Shown here in pieces: positions 28,864 to 37,231 of a stretch of DNA of 64,000 nt. Under the pieces are notes generated by a model. It was not told the origin of the DNA. It was given only the letters and a program-made list of their open reading frames with translations, and searched no databases. A program made the position numbers and the translations under genes. This stretch comes from Vespula vulgaris. Taxonomy: Eukaryota > Arthropoda > Insecta > Hymenoptera > Vespidae. Position 1 is the first letter of the stretch; every line of letters begins with the position of its first letter. The DNA lies in the NCBI RefSeq assembly GCF_905475345.1, contig NC_066602.1, positions 3,448,814-3,512,813 of the forward strand, written 5' to 3'.

Positions 28864-30793
28864 GTAAATAAATGAAAGCAAGGAAAAGTTTCTATATCAA
28901 GAAATACGTTGTACTATAATAAAATTATACAAACGTATTCTTGAACGTTATTAGTAAAAACTAATAATTCAATAAATATATACATATATTTATATTGTAG
29001 CTATATAAAATAAATAAATAAATAAAAATGAAGCAATTTATTTGCAATAATACATTTCTAACGGAAGTGGACATTAAGACAAATAGAATTAGTATCTGTG
29101 TCCAAAATCCGATAACTATAGTACTAGAAAATAAAAATTATTGTTCATAATTCAAAAATTATAGAAATATGAAAAAAAATATATATATATATGTATGTAT
29201 ATAAAATTTATATGCTTTTGTAACGCATAATATAGTTCGTTTCTATTTTTTTTTCTTTTTTCGTAATTTTATGGAATATTTTGTTTTTTTTTATTACCGA
29301 ATAAAATAAAAATAAATATATCGATATATTTTAATTAGTTTCGTTAAATTCCTTTTATATAAATCATATAGGGTCTTGGATATATAAATTAATATTCATA
29401 AGCTTGTAGATAGTATTCAAAACCAGTTTTGATTCATAATAACATGGTCATGGTCGTAATATTCGAGAAGAAGAAAAAAAAATGAGAAAAAAAAATATAT
29501 TTGATAGTTTAATGAAGATAAAATAGAGATTTCGTCGATCTATCGATTGGAATATAACACGTGGTTACTGTTTGACAGCTGAGACACGTGTGAATTGTCA
29601 TTCGTCAAATATTACGTTACGATTAGATTATCCTTCTAATTTATCATTATTCTGATATAGAATAAAAGATTTAGAGAATTAAAAAAAAAAAAAAAGGAGA
29701 GAGAGAAATAAATTTATATTTACGCGTATGTATATATATATATATATATGTTTATTATAAATTATCGTATTTATTATAACGAACTAATATCACACCCTCC
29801 TAACATATTTTCTATACCAAACCTCAAATCACTTATTTCTAAAATCGGCCTAAGAAAAAAACAAACAATAAATGAATTATAAATTATCGTATTTGTTATA
29901 AAAAAATTGGCACCCCTCTAACATATCTGCTGCATCAAAGCTCAAATCGCTTAGACTTAAAATCGGTCCGATGTTTGGAAAGAAATAAAAAATAAATAAA
30001 TAAATAAATAAAAGATACTCACCCCCGTCTTTCTTGGTGTTACCAATCGTGGTTCTCCCTTGAAAACCGGCCAAAGTACTAGGCGGGAAGTTGAGAGCTA
30101 GGAAAATGGCAATACTGAAAGCTAGTCTCCAATAACACAAATTCTTCCACCGTACAACACTCGAGGCCAATCTCGAATTTTGTCCAGGATTATCGACCCA
30201 ACAATTATTATTCTCCCTCGTTATCCACTTATCGTCCTTTCTAATCCTCTTCGACGAAACTTCGTAATACTTGGACGACTTCGAATACGAATTAAAATGT
30301 TTCGACGAGGAAGATGAAGAAGAAGAAGAAGAAGAAGAAGAAGAAGAAGAAGAAGAAGAAGAAGAAGAAGAAGAGGAGGAGGAGGAGGAAGAATACGAAT
30401 AAGAAGAAGAAGAAGAAGAAGAAGACGAAGATGATGATGATGATAATGATGATGGAATAGGAAGAGAAGGAAAAGGATCGTCGATTCGATCGAAATCATC
30501 TCGATCGTTCGACGATGATCCATGTAACCTTTCACAAAGAAGACAAGTTCTCATTGAGTCCACGTCGTTGTCAATGTTAAACTCCTTACACTTGATAACC
30601 AAACTCGACGATAAACAACGTTGACAACAGGCCTGCTGATCGGCAAGTGTAACACTGATGCTTGTTGTACTCGTAGTTGTCGTCGTCGTCGTCGTCGCCG
30701 TCGTCCTTCTCTTCGTCGTCGTCGTTGTCGTCGGCGTCGTCGTCGTCGTCGTCGGCGTCGTCGACGTCTTCTTCTTCTTCCTACTGCTGCTAT

Positions 30794-30833
<40 letters not shown>

Positions 30834-30947
30834 ACTACTACTAATACTACTACTAGTACTAGTACTACTACTACTACTAGTGTCACTGATGATGATACTA
30901 CTCCCGAGCCGATGCTCCTTTCTGCGCATGCGTCCTGAGGAATACAT
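6872..30947 (-). CDS. InR: Insulin-like receptor tyrosine kinase, 11 coding exons (whole gene)
   Basis: This is a receptor tyrosine kinase for insulin-like peptides at the plasma membrane. Join on the minus strand: 30947-30023, 17106-16932, 15256-15010, 11871-11766, 11614-10214, 10119-9833, 9674-9306, 9205-8670, 8580-8085, 7954-7710, 7550-6872. Every junction keeps phase, and the total of 5466 nt is an exact multiple of three (1821 residues plus TAG). Rough domain order: Ser/Thr-rich extension 1-270, signal sequence about 275-295, L1 309-484, Cys-rich 485-614, L2 615-760, FnIII repeats with the insert domain 765-1225, membrane segment 1229-1254, NPEY 1273-1276, kinase about 1295-1585, tail 1596-1821. 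The RRRR furin site is at 1025-1028. Kinase motifs seen: GNGSFG at 1300, Lys 1327, HRDLAARN with Asp 1429, DFG 1447-1449, and YxxxYY (1455, 1459, 1460). The family is certain. Insects may have two InR paralogues, and I cannot say which this is. The start codon is the least certain part. Confidence 0.97.
7710..7954 (-). CDS. InR: InR exon 10: end of the kinase domain
   Basis: Codes for residues 1515-1595: VLRYVIEGGVMERPENCPDS, then LYNLMRRTWCHKATRRPTFI, the kinase C-lobe with the invariant Arg of the RRPTF motif. The domain ends near DVNLEAF, and the first residues of the tail follow (IEARNQNISHSPQTD). The acceptor is gtactttcacag|GTATTG and the donor is ACGGACAA|gtaaat. The two trailing bases AA plus G of exon 11 give Lys. 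The exon begins with complete codon GTA, so its first residues are Val-Leu. Confidence 0.95.
8085..8580 (-). CDS. InR: InR exon 9: kinase catalytic core
   Basis: Codes for residues 1349-1514: AFNTHHVVRLLGVVSQGQPT, the hinge VVMELMVNGDL, the catalytic loop HRDLAARN (Asp 1429), DFG, the activation-loop tyrosines in RDIYETDYYRKG, the P+1 loop LLPVRWMAPESL, and SFSDVWSYGVVLWE. All residues needed for an active tyrosine kinase are present. The YxxxYY triple is the insulin-receptor-family autophosphorylation signature and separates it from other receptor kinases. The acceptor is tttatatag|AGCTTTC and the donor is GATCAG|gtaaaa. Length is 496 nt. Confidence 0.97.
8581..8669 (-). other. InR intron 8, a GC-AG intron
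   Basis: This 89-nt intron begins gcaagt at 8669-8664, not gt, and ends tatatag before exon 9. gcaagt is the standard GC-donor hexamer with the right bases at +3 to +6. Using the overlapping GT (CAA|gtatct, 8665 downward) would shift the reading frame of exon 9. Using the GC donor gives ATG-AAA-GCT (Met-Lys-Ala), the expected sequence at the alphaC/beta4 junction. Confidence 0.85.
8670..9205 (-). CDS. InR: InR exon 8: last FnIII strand, membrane segment, NPEY motif and kinase N-lobe
   Basis: Codes for residues 1171-1348 plus two bases. The membrane segment is at about 1229-1254 (LGLFWILFWSILCSLFAVMI...) and is followed by the basic stop-transfer CKRKF. NPEY at 1273-1276 is the juxtamembrane docking site that, in the family, binds PTB domains of IRS/Shc. 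GNGSFGMVYEG at about 1300 is the glycine loop, CAVKTVNE carries the ATP-binding Lys 1327, and EFLNEASVMK is the alphaC helix region. The acceptor is catcgacag|ATAAAA. The exon must end ...GTCATGAA, followed by gcaagt: a GC donor. No GT donor restores the frame to exon 9. Confidence 0.95.
9306..9674 (-). CDS. InR: InR exon 7: FnIII repeats of the beta-chain ectodomain
   Basis: Codes for residues 1048-1170: KESTADKQVNSTYVVFEREV, then LRHFAYYNIEVQACRE and YWAEPPQPNGLIVTYQIEYK. The YxIEVxACR and PPxPNGxIxxYxxEYK patterns are typical of the second and third fibronectin type III repeats of insulin receptors. The exon is 369 nt (123 codons) with phase 0 at both ends. The acceptor is gtttttgcag|AAAGAG and the donor is CAGAAC|gtgagt. 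NDTNDT gives N-glycosylation sequons. Confidence 0.96.
9833..10119 (-). CDS. InR: InR exon 6: insert domain with the alpha/beta cleavage site
   Basis: Codes for residues 952-1047. It starts (P)MSLPEKKSMSVMAEEERKR, a charged poorly structured stretch. It includes a Cys pair (SCDCADRE) and then FEDALHNQVYVKR, which is where the alpha-chain C-terminal segment that contacts ligand is expected. RRRR at 1025-1028 followed by DTSE is a furin-type cleavage site dividing the alpha and beta chains. The acceptor is atttctag|CGATG and the donor is TCCGAG|gtacga. Length is 287 nt. The Glu/Lys-rich first part is unlike the other exons in composition but stays in frame. Confidence 0.93.
10214..11614 (-). 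CDS. InR: InR exon 5: Cys-rich domain, L2 domain and first FnIII repeat
   Basis: The largest exon (1401 nt, residues 485-951). It holds the furin-like Cys-rich region (CRKKCGEDSC to CAGTS), the L2 domain from about 615 (LRGCTHITGSLEIQIRGG) with leucine-rich repeats, and the first FnIII repeat. DACGGDGW near residue 820 contains the Cys that, by family knowledge, links the two alpha chains in the dimer. The segment ends RIVGRWVPDD then RNYCDE, just before the insert domain. The acceptor is gtgattacag|TATGTAGG and the donor is GACGAAC|gtgagt. Several N-glycosylation sequons (for example NVTE, NVTM, NYTE) fit an extracellular location. Open frames seen on the opposite strand here are shadows. 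Confidence 0.97.
11766..11871 (-). CDS. InR: InR exon 4: beginning of the Cys-rich domain
   Basis: A short 106-nt exon for residues 450-484: GNKPKNGCPICEKNC, then LCWNRQHCQR. It has six Cys in the spacing expected where L1 passes into the furin-like Cys-rich region; the LCWN..HCQ motif is typical. The acceptor is tttcatag|GGAAAT, which has a weak pyrimidine tract, and the donor is CGAA|gttagt. The single trailing A joins TA of exon 5 to give Ile-Cys. A simple six-frame view hides this exon because it is short and has no Met at its start. Confidence 0.93.
12675..13200. repeat. Three diverged copies of a roughly 200-bp unit in InR intron 3
   Basis: The motif tcggtcggta(c/a)ggta(g/a)at occurs at 12745, 12945 (tcggttggtaagatagat) and 13165, spaced 200 and 220 nt. 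Each is preceded by a ttaga(a)t box (12678, 12910, 13106) and followed by a T/C-rich stretch. Confidence 0.65.
13616..13735. repeat. CGTAGT/CGTCAT triplet field in InR intron 3
   Basis: cgtagt, then catcgt, then cgtcgt triplet types follow one another. Confidence 0.8.
15010..15256 (-). CDS. InR: InR exon 3: rest of the L1 domain
   Basis: Codes for residues 367-449: VNGLRSVGRLFPNLTVIRGH, then the leucine-rich L1 repeats and DTIDWDIIAKAGKGEHVIS. The pattern (P-N-L-T-V-I-R-G, then a Cys in NPALCYVDTIDW) matches the second half of L1 in insulin/EGF-type receptors. The acceptor is attttcag|AGTAAA and the donor is ATATCG|gtaaga. It starts on the third base of an Arg codon and ends on a complete codon, which fits exons 2 and 4. 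Length is 247 nt. Confidence 0.95.
15257..16931 (-). other. InR intron 2
   Basis: A 1675-nt intron between the two L1 exons. It contains a TA tract (about 15376-15420), long poly-purine stretches (15610-15800) and an AT-rich remainder. A short GC-richer stretch at 15820-16030 is open on the plus strand for 88 codons, but it has no repeat-free extension, splice context or recognisable motif, so I do not call it a gene. Confidence 0.85.
16932..17106 (-). CDS. InR: InR exon 2: start of the L1 ligand-binding domain
   Basis: Codes for residues 309-367, beginning VCQSIDIRNSVNQF and continuing through GCRVVEGFVQI to YLVLYR. This is the usual opening of the receptor L domain, whose first Cys and SIDIRN motif are family hallmarks. 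The acceptor is ataaacag|TGTGCC and the donor is TACAG|gtaaga. The two bases at each end fit exon 1 (phase 1) and exon 3 (phase 2). Length is 175 nt with no stop in this frame. The 12,916-nt intron upstream separates it from the signal-sequence exon. Confidence 0.93.
18587..18731. repeat. Compound CATA/TA microsatellite
   Basis: cata array (to 18678), then a pure TA run. Confidence 0.9.
19976..20071. other. Imperfect inverted repeat in a GC-richer island
   Basis: ggcagcc (19976-19982) followed by tactt (19983-19987) pairs with aagta (20057-20061) and ggctgcc (20065-20071), with a 3-nt bulge and a loop of about 69 nt. It sits between a GA tract and a CT tract. Confidence 0.35.
20082..20296. 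repeat. CT-rich tract ending in a long CT microsatellite
   Basis: Over 200 bp almost purely pyrimidine except 20190-20232; the CT run at 20235-20296 is uninterrupted. Confidence 0.85.
20562..20990. repeat. Three diverged tandem units, each with an internal purine microsatellite
   Basis: Each unit reads gaattt..tcgagga(c/t).ggatt(g)aattagaaag, then a GA or GATA tract of different length, then gtttctata..gataatat.tc and ta..attgtaataag. Units begin near 20562, 20698 and 20870. The microsatellite part varies most between copies. Confidence 0.65.
21335..21555. repeat. GAAA and GA microsatellites
   Basis: gaaa array at 21340-21385, then a long GA run at about 21480-21555. Confidence 0.9.
21900..21970. 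repeat. CT microsatellite
   Basis: About 35 uninterrupted CT units. Confidence 0.95.
24001..24067. repeat. AAG microsatellite
   Basis: About 22 perfect aag units. Confidence 0.95.
24629..24682. other. Strong hairpin (possible structured RNA)
   Basis: acgacgcagca (24629-24639) pairs perfectly with tgctgcgtcgt (24672-24682). Directly inside, caggc (24640-24644) pairs with gcctg (24657-24661) around a 12-nt loop, leaving a 10-nt bulge (agccacgcgt) on the 3' side. It is GC-rich in AT-rich surroundings. It lies in intron 1 of InR, and either strand could form it. Confidence 0.5.
28179..28202. repeat. Perfect 24-nt palindrome
   Basis: From 28179 to 28202 the sequence equals its own reverse complement. 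It is built from three AGATCT boxes with TATA between them. Confidence 0.9.
28296..28360. repeat. CT microsatellite
   Basis: About 30 CT units in intron 1 of InR. Confidence 0.95.
28780..28865. repeat. AAT then GATAAT repeat
   Basis: aat array followed by seven gataat units. Confidence 0.9.
29754..29997. repeat. Tandem duplication, two diverged copies of about 122 bp
   Basis: Both copies begin attataaattatcgtattt (29754 and 29876). They share the order: caccc(t)cctaacatat, then caaa.ctcaaatc.ctta, then taaaatcgg(c/t)c. The second copy ends about 25 nt before the intron 1 donor of InR. Confidence 0.8.
30023..30947 (-). CDS. InR: InR coding exon 1: Ser/Thr-rich N-terminal extension and buried signal sequence
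   Basis: Codes for residues 1-308 plus one base, if translation starts at the ATG at 30945-30947 (MYSSGRMRRKEHR). Poly-Ser at about 24-55, Thr-rich 61-96, a Cys cluster (CCQRC at 107-111, C120, TCLLC at 134-138), and a second long poly-Ser at about 165-225. A hydrophobic run follows at about 275-290 (RLAFSIAIFLALNF) and ends LAGFQG, which fits a signal peptidase site. The donor is GACGGGG|gtgagt, and its single leftover G joins TG of exon 2 to give Val-Cys. An alternative in-frame ATG at 31149-31151 would add 68 residues, mostly Lys/Arg/Glu from a purine repeat, so it looks less likely. Long extensions before the signal are known in Drosophila InR. No Met lies between residue 132 and the signal sequence, so the extension cannot simply be untranslated unless another first exon is used. 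Confidence 0.85.
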
Positions 30948-31246
30948 ATTTCCTTTCTTTTTTTCCTCCCCTTCAATATGATCGAAAAAGATCTTCTCTC
31001 TCTTTTTCTCTTTCTTTCTTTTCTTTTTTTCTTTCTTTCTTTCTTTCTTTCTCTCTCTCTTGCTTTCTCTCCTGCTATTACTATCGCTTTCTCTCTCTCT
31101 CTTTCTTTCTTTTCGATGATGGATCCTTAATGTATATACATATACACACATATATATACATATACATATACATATATATATATGTATATATATATATTAA
31201 GAAAAGTGATCTTCCGAGTTCATCCTTGTCTCGATTACACTGTTAT

Positions 31247-31657
31247 TTAAGTCAATAATAATAGTAATAATAATTGTGAGGTTTTTCGAGTTAGAAACTC
31301 GAACGTTCCGTCGTCGTTAGATTTTTTAATCATTTGAAATCCATCGATAGGACGATCGGATGATATTATAGATGTTGTTGTTGTTGTCGTCGTCGTCGAT
31401 AATGTTCTTGTTGTTGTTGTTGTTGTTGCTGACGTCGAAAGTTTGTTCATTGATTTCGCCAAAGAATCGATTATCAAACACGACGACGAGGATCCAAATA
31501 ATTGTGGAAGAATAAGAAGAAGAAGAACGACGATGACTGTTACCACTACTACTGTTATTATTATTAATACTCCTCCTTTCTCGATCGTGGCCAATCTTCG
31601 TCTTCTTCTACGTCCTCCCATCAAGAGATCGTTCGATACGTCGTGCGTCGTTAGCAC
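31247..31657 (-). other. Open frame just upstream of InR exon 1 (possible upstream ORF)
   Basis: A 136-codon frame starting MLTTHDVSNDLLMGG has an Ile/Val/Leu-rich membrane-like run (LIIITVVVVTVIVVLLLLIL), a Thr-rich part and a non-repetitive end (SDRPIDGFQMIKKSNDDGTF). It stops 96 nt before the more distal in-frame ATG of InR. It could be a uORF in the 5' leader, a chance frame in triplet repeats, or part of an alternative N-terminus. Confidence 0.3.
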
Positions 31658-34348
31658 GACGTATTCCTAATTGTCGTTTATTCGATTAGTCAATCTCGCA
31701 GCGACTTCTACCACAGGACTCATGTCTCTTTTTACGTAGATGTGTATATATGTACACGTGTACGTTTGTATAGTTCACATGACTCTTTTCGACGTATTTG
31801 TATATAATAGACGTGGGGTGAAACAAAGAGAAAATCAAAGTCTACTACTAGTGAAAGGGAAAAGCTCGCGCACCATTTAGAAAAAAAGAAAAAAAAAAAA
31901 GAAAAGAAAATAAATAAAAAGAAACACACACGAACACACTCGTAAAACACAATTGCTGCTATTGATGTCGATGCTTCGATGCTCCTTTTGATTCCTTTTT
32001 ATTTTCCCCTTTTTTTGCCTCCTCGACGAGGTTATTTTCTGTAATCAAAATGAAAATCTATGTTAATCGATGTTGGGTAATTCTTTGATGGTTTCTTTTT
32101 CTTTTTTTTTTTTTAATTTTGAACAAGTATATCAGTGTAAAGAGGGAGGGGTTATTTCTTAAAACAATTTTCATATACTAATACTATTGTTGTTATTATT
32201 AATAATAATAAAAAATAATGACAATAGTGGGTGACGATATCAAAAATATTATCGATGAAAATTTACTGAACAAGATTCACTTTGTTCTAAGAAAAAAAAA
32301 AAAAAAAAGAGGAAGAAGAAGGAAGGAAGAAAGAAAGAAAGAAAGAAAGCAAAAAAAGAAGAAAAAAGAAAAAACTTTTTTCGTCATAATAATTTCATTG
32401 AAAAATTTCGTCTTCAGGAACCAACAAGCTCTACTTCCGGGATAGAAATATATAGCTTCTTCCGCCTGTTTCTGATGATATATATTCACGTTTATATTAT
32501 CGCGTAGAGATAGAAATAGAACGCGTTCGTGCGTTGTATGCGTGTACGTGTGTGTGTAAGAGAGAGAAGGAGAATGAAAGAGAAAGAGAAAGAGAAAGAG
32601 AAAGAGAATATATATTCGAAAAGCAAAGCAGATTCATACAACATTTGAGAGGCAATATTCGGTACAACGTCATGATCGTTGGACCAACGATGTATATTTG
32701 CATGTACTACCACTAAACATTAACATCAAAGAGAGAGAGAGATACAATGAAACTAACAAACGTTTGCCAGGCAAACGGTGCTTTTCATTATGGGGAAAGC
32801 TACACTTATAGCTCTATCTAGTTCTAAACCATCATACCAAATAGTAACCGCAATAACCAACGCAATGCACTTTTCACTTATTTATCTAATTATATTATCG
32901 TTTAAATGAAACAATTTTTAGTATCAATCTTTATTCGAAAACTTTATATCGTAAATTTTCTTATATATTGTAGATTATTAATAATGAAAATTTTCATTTA
33001 TGTATGTACGTGTAATACGTAAATGAAGGTACGATCGAAGCGAATTCGTTATTTGGGAAATTGTGTTATTGATACGTTGAATTTGTATTAATTGGTATAT
33101 ATCAATTAATTCCATTTATCAAAACTAACTGGACATTATAATTTCGATAGATAAATGTATACATATATGTATATATTTATGATAAATAATTTTTATTTTA
33201 ATAAAAACAAATATATGTATGTATGCTGTAAATAATGATTATAGAAATAAATTGAAATGAAAACGATGTATGTAAATGTCATTACTTATCTAATAATTTT
33301 ATATTTGTTTATAATCGATCGAAATATATGCAGGAATAAATTTGTAAGAAGATATAACGCATCAAAGAAGAATTGAAGATCGTTAGAAAAGCAATATCGT
33401 CTAATTTTTCAAAACGACAATAATTTATGAATTTAAATAATGAAAAATGTATATTTAACCTTTTAAAATTTAAAAACGAAACCTGCTTTAAAAATCGTTT
33501 TAATATCGAGTCTTATCGATTCGAACGGTTCGTAGCCAGTAATTTTTCATTTTTATCGAATAGCACACCAGCGTTCTTATCTATCATGTAGCATATAAGT
33601 AACAAATTCTAGCTAATAACGATAAAACAAGATAGAAAAGGAATTACAAAGAAATAGAAATGTAAATAATAATAAGAAGAAGAAGAAGAAAAAGAAGAAG
33701 AATAATAATCGTAAGAAAATAAGAAAAAAATATCAAAATGTAACATTCGTTTATATACATATATCTTTAAATATTCAATCATCATTTCTATACACAATAT
33801 TCTTATTAAAAATTCAAAGCGTGGAACTAACAACGATAAGAATCTAACTGAGCAAGTATTAATAAACTTCATGACAATCATAATAAACTATTTAATTAAT
33901 ACATTTAAAAATAAAAAAAGAAAAAAAAAAGAAAGAAAGAAAGAAAGAAATGATACAAAAAATTAACACGAAAGAAAAGAAGTAAAAAAAAAAAATATAT
34001 CAAAATTAACAAAATATGCGAACGTATTTAACGAGTCAACGAATAAATAAATATATATAATGTGTATACATAAATATATAAAAGATACAACAAAATTGTA
34101 TTATAATAAAAAAGAAAATAATTAATTTTTGATACGTTTCCCCTTCTTTTTTCTAATCATTTTACCATGATTAAAGAAGATCGTGTTTTCTAATCTTTCA
34201 CATTCTTCGATTAATCCTTAGTAGAAGTTAAATACATACGTATCGATACACACACACGCGCGCGCACACGCATACACACACGGACACAACTTGCGAGAAA
34301 AAAAATTTCTATTGATACTCTTCTCTCCCTTCTCCCTCCCACCCTCAC

Positions 34349-34508
34349 CCCCACCCCCACCCTCTTTCAACGTAGCAATACTAGCTTTTATTCTCACGGT
34401 CGCGTAATTGTTTACGAGTTGGTCGCTGCTATCGTTGCCGGTTCGTAACGAACAATGATATGTACTACTCGCGAAAGGAGCGATTAGATTGAGCACGCTC
34501 GTGTCATA
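34349..34508 (-). other. Repeat-poor open stretch, possible coding exon of unknown protein
   Basis: On the minus strand, 53 codons read YDTSVLNLIAPFASSTYHCS, then LRTGNDSSDQLVNNYATVRI and KASIATLKEGGG. It is flanked by a weak acceptor (tttctcgag) and a donor-like gtgagg. Its amino-acid make-up is that of a real extracellular domain, not repeat translation. It recalls the Cys-containing half of LAMP-type luminal domains, but this is a loose impression. No partner exons were identified. Confidence 0.25.
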
Positions 34509-34522
34509 CTCGAGAAACAATC

Positions 34523-34524
<2 letters not shown>

Positions 34525-34578
<54 letters not shown>

Positions 34579-34616
34579 AACATATATTATTTATATGGAT
34601 ATATATGTACATATGC

Positions 34617-34656
<40 letters not shown>
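34525..34656. repeat. Compound AC/AG and TATG microsatellites
   Basis: AC run, AG run, then a tatg array at about 34616-34652. Confidence 0.9.
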
Positions 34657-36239
34657 CACTATGTATATATTGACGTTAGACGTTCTATCCTCAATTGCCT
34701 GTTAAAAGAAAGTAAAAGAAAAATGAAATAAGAATCATGAAAAGTTATGCAAACGAATCGAAATATTCATTGAGAAAGAAACGCGAAACAAAACGAAACG
34801 AGTAAATAAAATAATAATAATAATAACAATAATAATAATAATAATAAATAAATGAATAAAATAGAAACTACAAAAAAGTGAAAAAGAAAAGAAGAAAGAA
34901 AGAAAGAAAAAAAAGCTCGTGAAAGATAGTCTCACATAGTTATCCTATATATTTCTCACAGAATTTACGTGGGTTGTCGTTAATATCATAGGAGGATAGA
35001 GGGATGGAGAGAGAGAGAAAGAGAGAGAGAGAAAGAGAGAGAATGGGAAAGGGTATAGAGGTAGGGAAGAGAAAGGATCAAAGGTCGCACTGAAAAACAA
35101 GCTTTCGACTGACTGAGTTGATAAAGACAAGGAAGATGAGGTGTCGAAGCCGAGACAGAGACAGAGACAGAGACGATAGAGAAGACGTATAAGAGGGACA
35201 GGGATGATAGTGGTTAGTTAATGGATAGAAGAGTTGAGAAGAGAGGAGTAAAGGAGGTAGGGTTCACGAGGCGCCCGATCCCGTCATTTATCGGCCAGTC
35301 GGTGAGTTAACCAGAATGATTCGATTAAACCTAAATTCTTCATATTGTTAACAAACGAGAGATAATTAATTTATTGCGCTCTCAAACTGGTGGGGGTCAT
35401 ATGGCGACACGTTCGATCGATCTTCTAATTATTTTATTTGAATATATTATTATATGTATGTGTATTAATATATATATATAGATATACATATATATCAATA
35501 TAATGATACATATATACGTATATGTATACAATAGTAATAGTATTATTAATAATAATAATAATAATATTAACAATAATAAAAGTTTTTAACAACGTATATC
35601 GTTTTATACGATTTATTAAGAATAGAAAAAAGAAAAATTCAAAATTCAAGTCGAAATAAATTTATTAGTTTCGAAAATCATTCTGAATTTTCGAATACTT
35701 TGAACCATCCTATATCTGTATATACGTATATCCGTCTCTTTCTTTTTATCTCATTCGTAGTTCGTCGCATATAAGCGCGCATATAAGAACGAGTGGGGTG
35801 GATATATAAATTCACATCAGCCACTCGGATTGAATCACTGTGTTCTATGATGAACGATCGAGACTGATGGCAGCCAATAAACTTTCGGAAGATGAATGTG
35901 TGATGTTCGGACGAGATAACCGTTTTACCGATTCGCGAGAGACTAATTCTACTTTCTTTTCTTTTCTTTTCTTTTCTTTTCTTCTTCTTCTTTTTTTTCT
36001 CCTTTTTTGTTTTTTCTTCTTTTTTTTTAATCTCCCGCCAATTCGAAAGCATCGAGATAATTTGTCGGATTGTGATCTACGTGTGCACGTGCGAATAATA
36101 TATCAGTATTTTTTACGTGAGTACGTTTTTTCTTATTTTTTATTTTTTTATTATTTTTTTTTTTTTTTGGAGAGAAATATATAATTATTTAAAAGAAGAA
36201 AATTGTTGCCAGGAGAAAATTGCAGGTACTTGTGAAAAT

Positions 36240-36253
36240 TATATTATTATTAC

Positions 36254-36320
<67 letters not shown>

Positions 36321-36322
36321 GT
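36240..36322. repeat. ATT microsatellite
   Basis: About 26 units, one early interruption. Confidence 0.9.
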
Positions 36323-37141
36323 CTCTAACGAAGTTACATTATTTCAAAATTGTTAAAAAAAAAAAAAAAAGAAGAAGAAAGAAAAAAGTAAGCTTGACGT
36401 TTATTTGAAGCGTTAATTTCAGATAAAAAGAACAAAAAAGAAAAAAAAAGAACAACATGAAGAGAAATGCATTTGTTAATGATCGCTTTCAGGAAAAATT
36501 GTATTTTTTCTTCTTTTCTATATTTCTTTTTCTTTTTCAAAGATTACTTTCAAAAAAACACTTTATTTTCCTCGAATTATCTCTTTTCATAATAACACTT
36601 TATCTTCTTCGAATCGCATGGTGAAGAAAAAAAAAAGAAAAGGAAAACAAAAAGTGAGAAAAAATAATAAGAAGAAAACAAAAAAAGAAATTAAAATAAA
36701 GCTATTTCTGGTAAGCCATAATAATATCTATATGTAGAATTAAGAAATTTGTTCTAAGCTATACCATAAATATATACCTAATGTCGAATAGGATATATTT
36801 ATGAAGTAAAGACGCTTATTATTACGCCGTAAAGCTTGCTATACTAATTCACAGACATGCTAAGTATAGTCATAAGAGAGATCTTCCTTTCTCTTTTCCT
36901 CGCCATTCCTCCTCTCTTTTTCTCTTTCGTTCGCCATATGAAGAAACTAACTTGCAAACAATGTGTCTTTAAGTTAATCATGGCACAGTAAAAACCCAAT
37001 CTACAAATTATTTCTAATCTTTTTAAAACGAAATGAAACGATACTTATTATTTATACTCTATATTATCATTTAAAAACGTCAAATGATTTTATATAATTC
37101 GTTGTAAAAGGAAAACAAAAGGTAAAAAATAAATTATTAAT

Positions 37142-37161
37142 AATGATGATGATGATTATGG

Positions 37162-37228
<67 letters not shown>

Positions 37229-37231
37229 AAT
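37142..37231. repeat. GAT microsatellite
   Basis: About 28 gat units. Confidence 0.9.

Larger units (their letters stand above)
17107..30022 (-). other. InR intron 1 (12.9 kb), repeat-rich
   Basis: It splits the signal-sequence exon from the L1 exon; the donor is gtgagt at 30022-30017 and the acceptor cag ends at 17107. Content: AT-rich sequence at 17.1-18.4 kb; CATA/TA repeats at 18.6 kb; purine and CT tracts at 19.9-22.0 kb; AAG, TA and ATT tracts at 23.6-24.1 kb; a GATAAT tract at 28.8 kb; a 122-bp tandem pair just inside the donor. GC-richer unique islands lie at about 18.40-18.51, 19.97-20.09, 20.33-20.57, 22.74-22.94, 23.42-23.53, 24.61-24.83, 27.70-27.86 and 28.20-28.29 kb. These could be enhancers or nested transcripts. 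I recognise no protein in them. Confidence 0.85.

Noticed and set aside
30551..30981. Other open frames over exon 1 (Arg-, Val- or Leu-rich)
   Set aside because: They are shifted readings of the Ser/Thr triplet arrays. Only the frame ending in the signal sequence joins exon 2 correctly.
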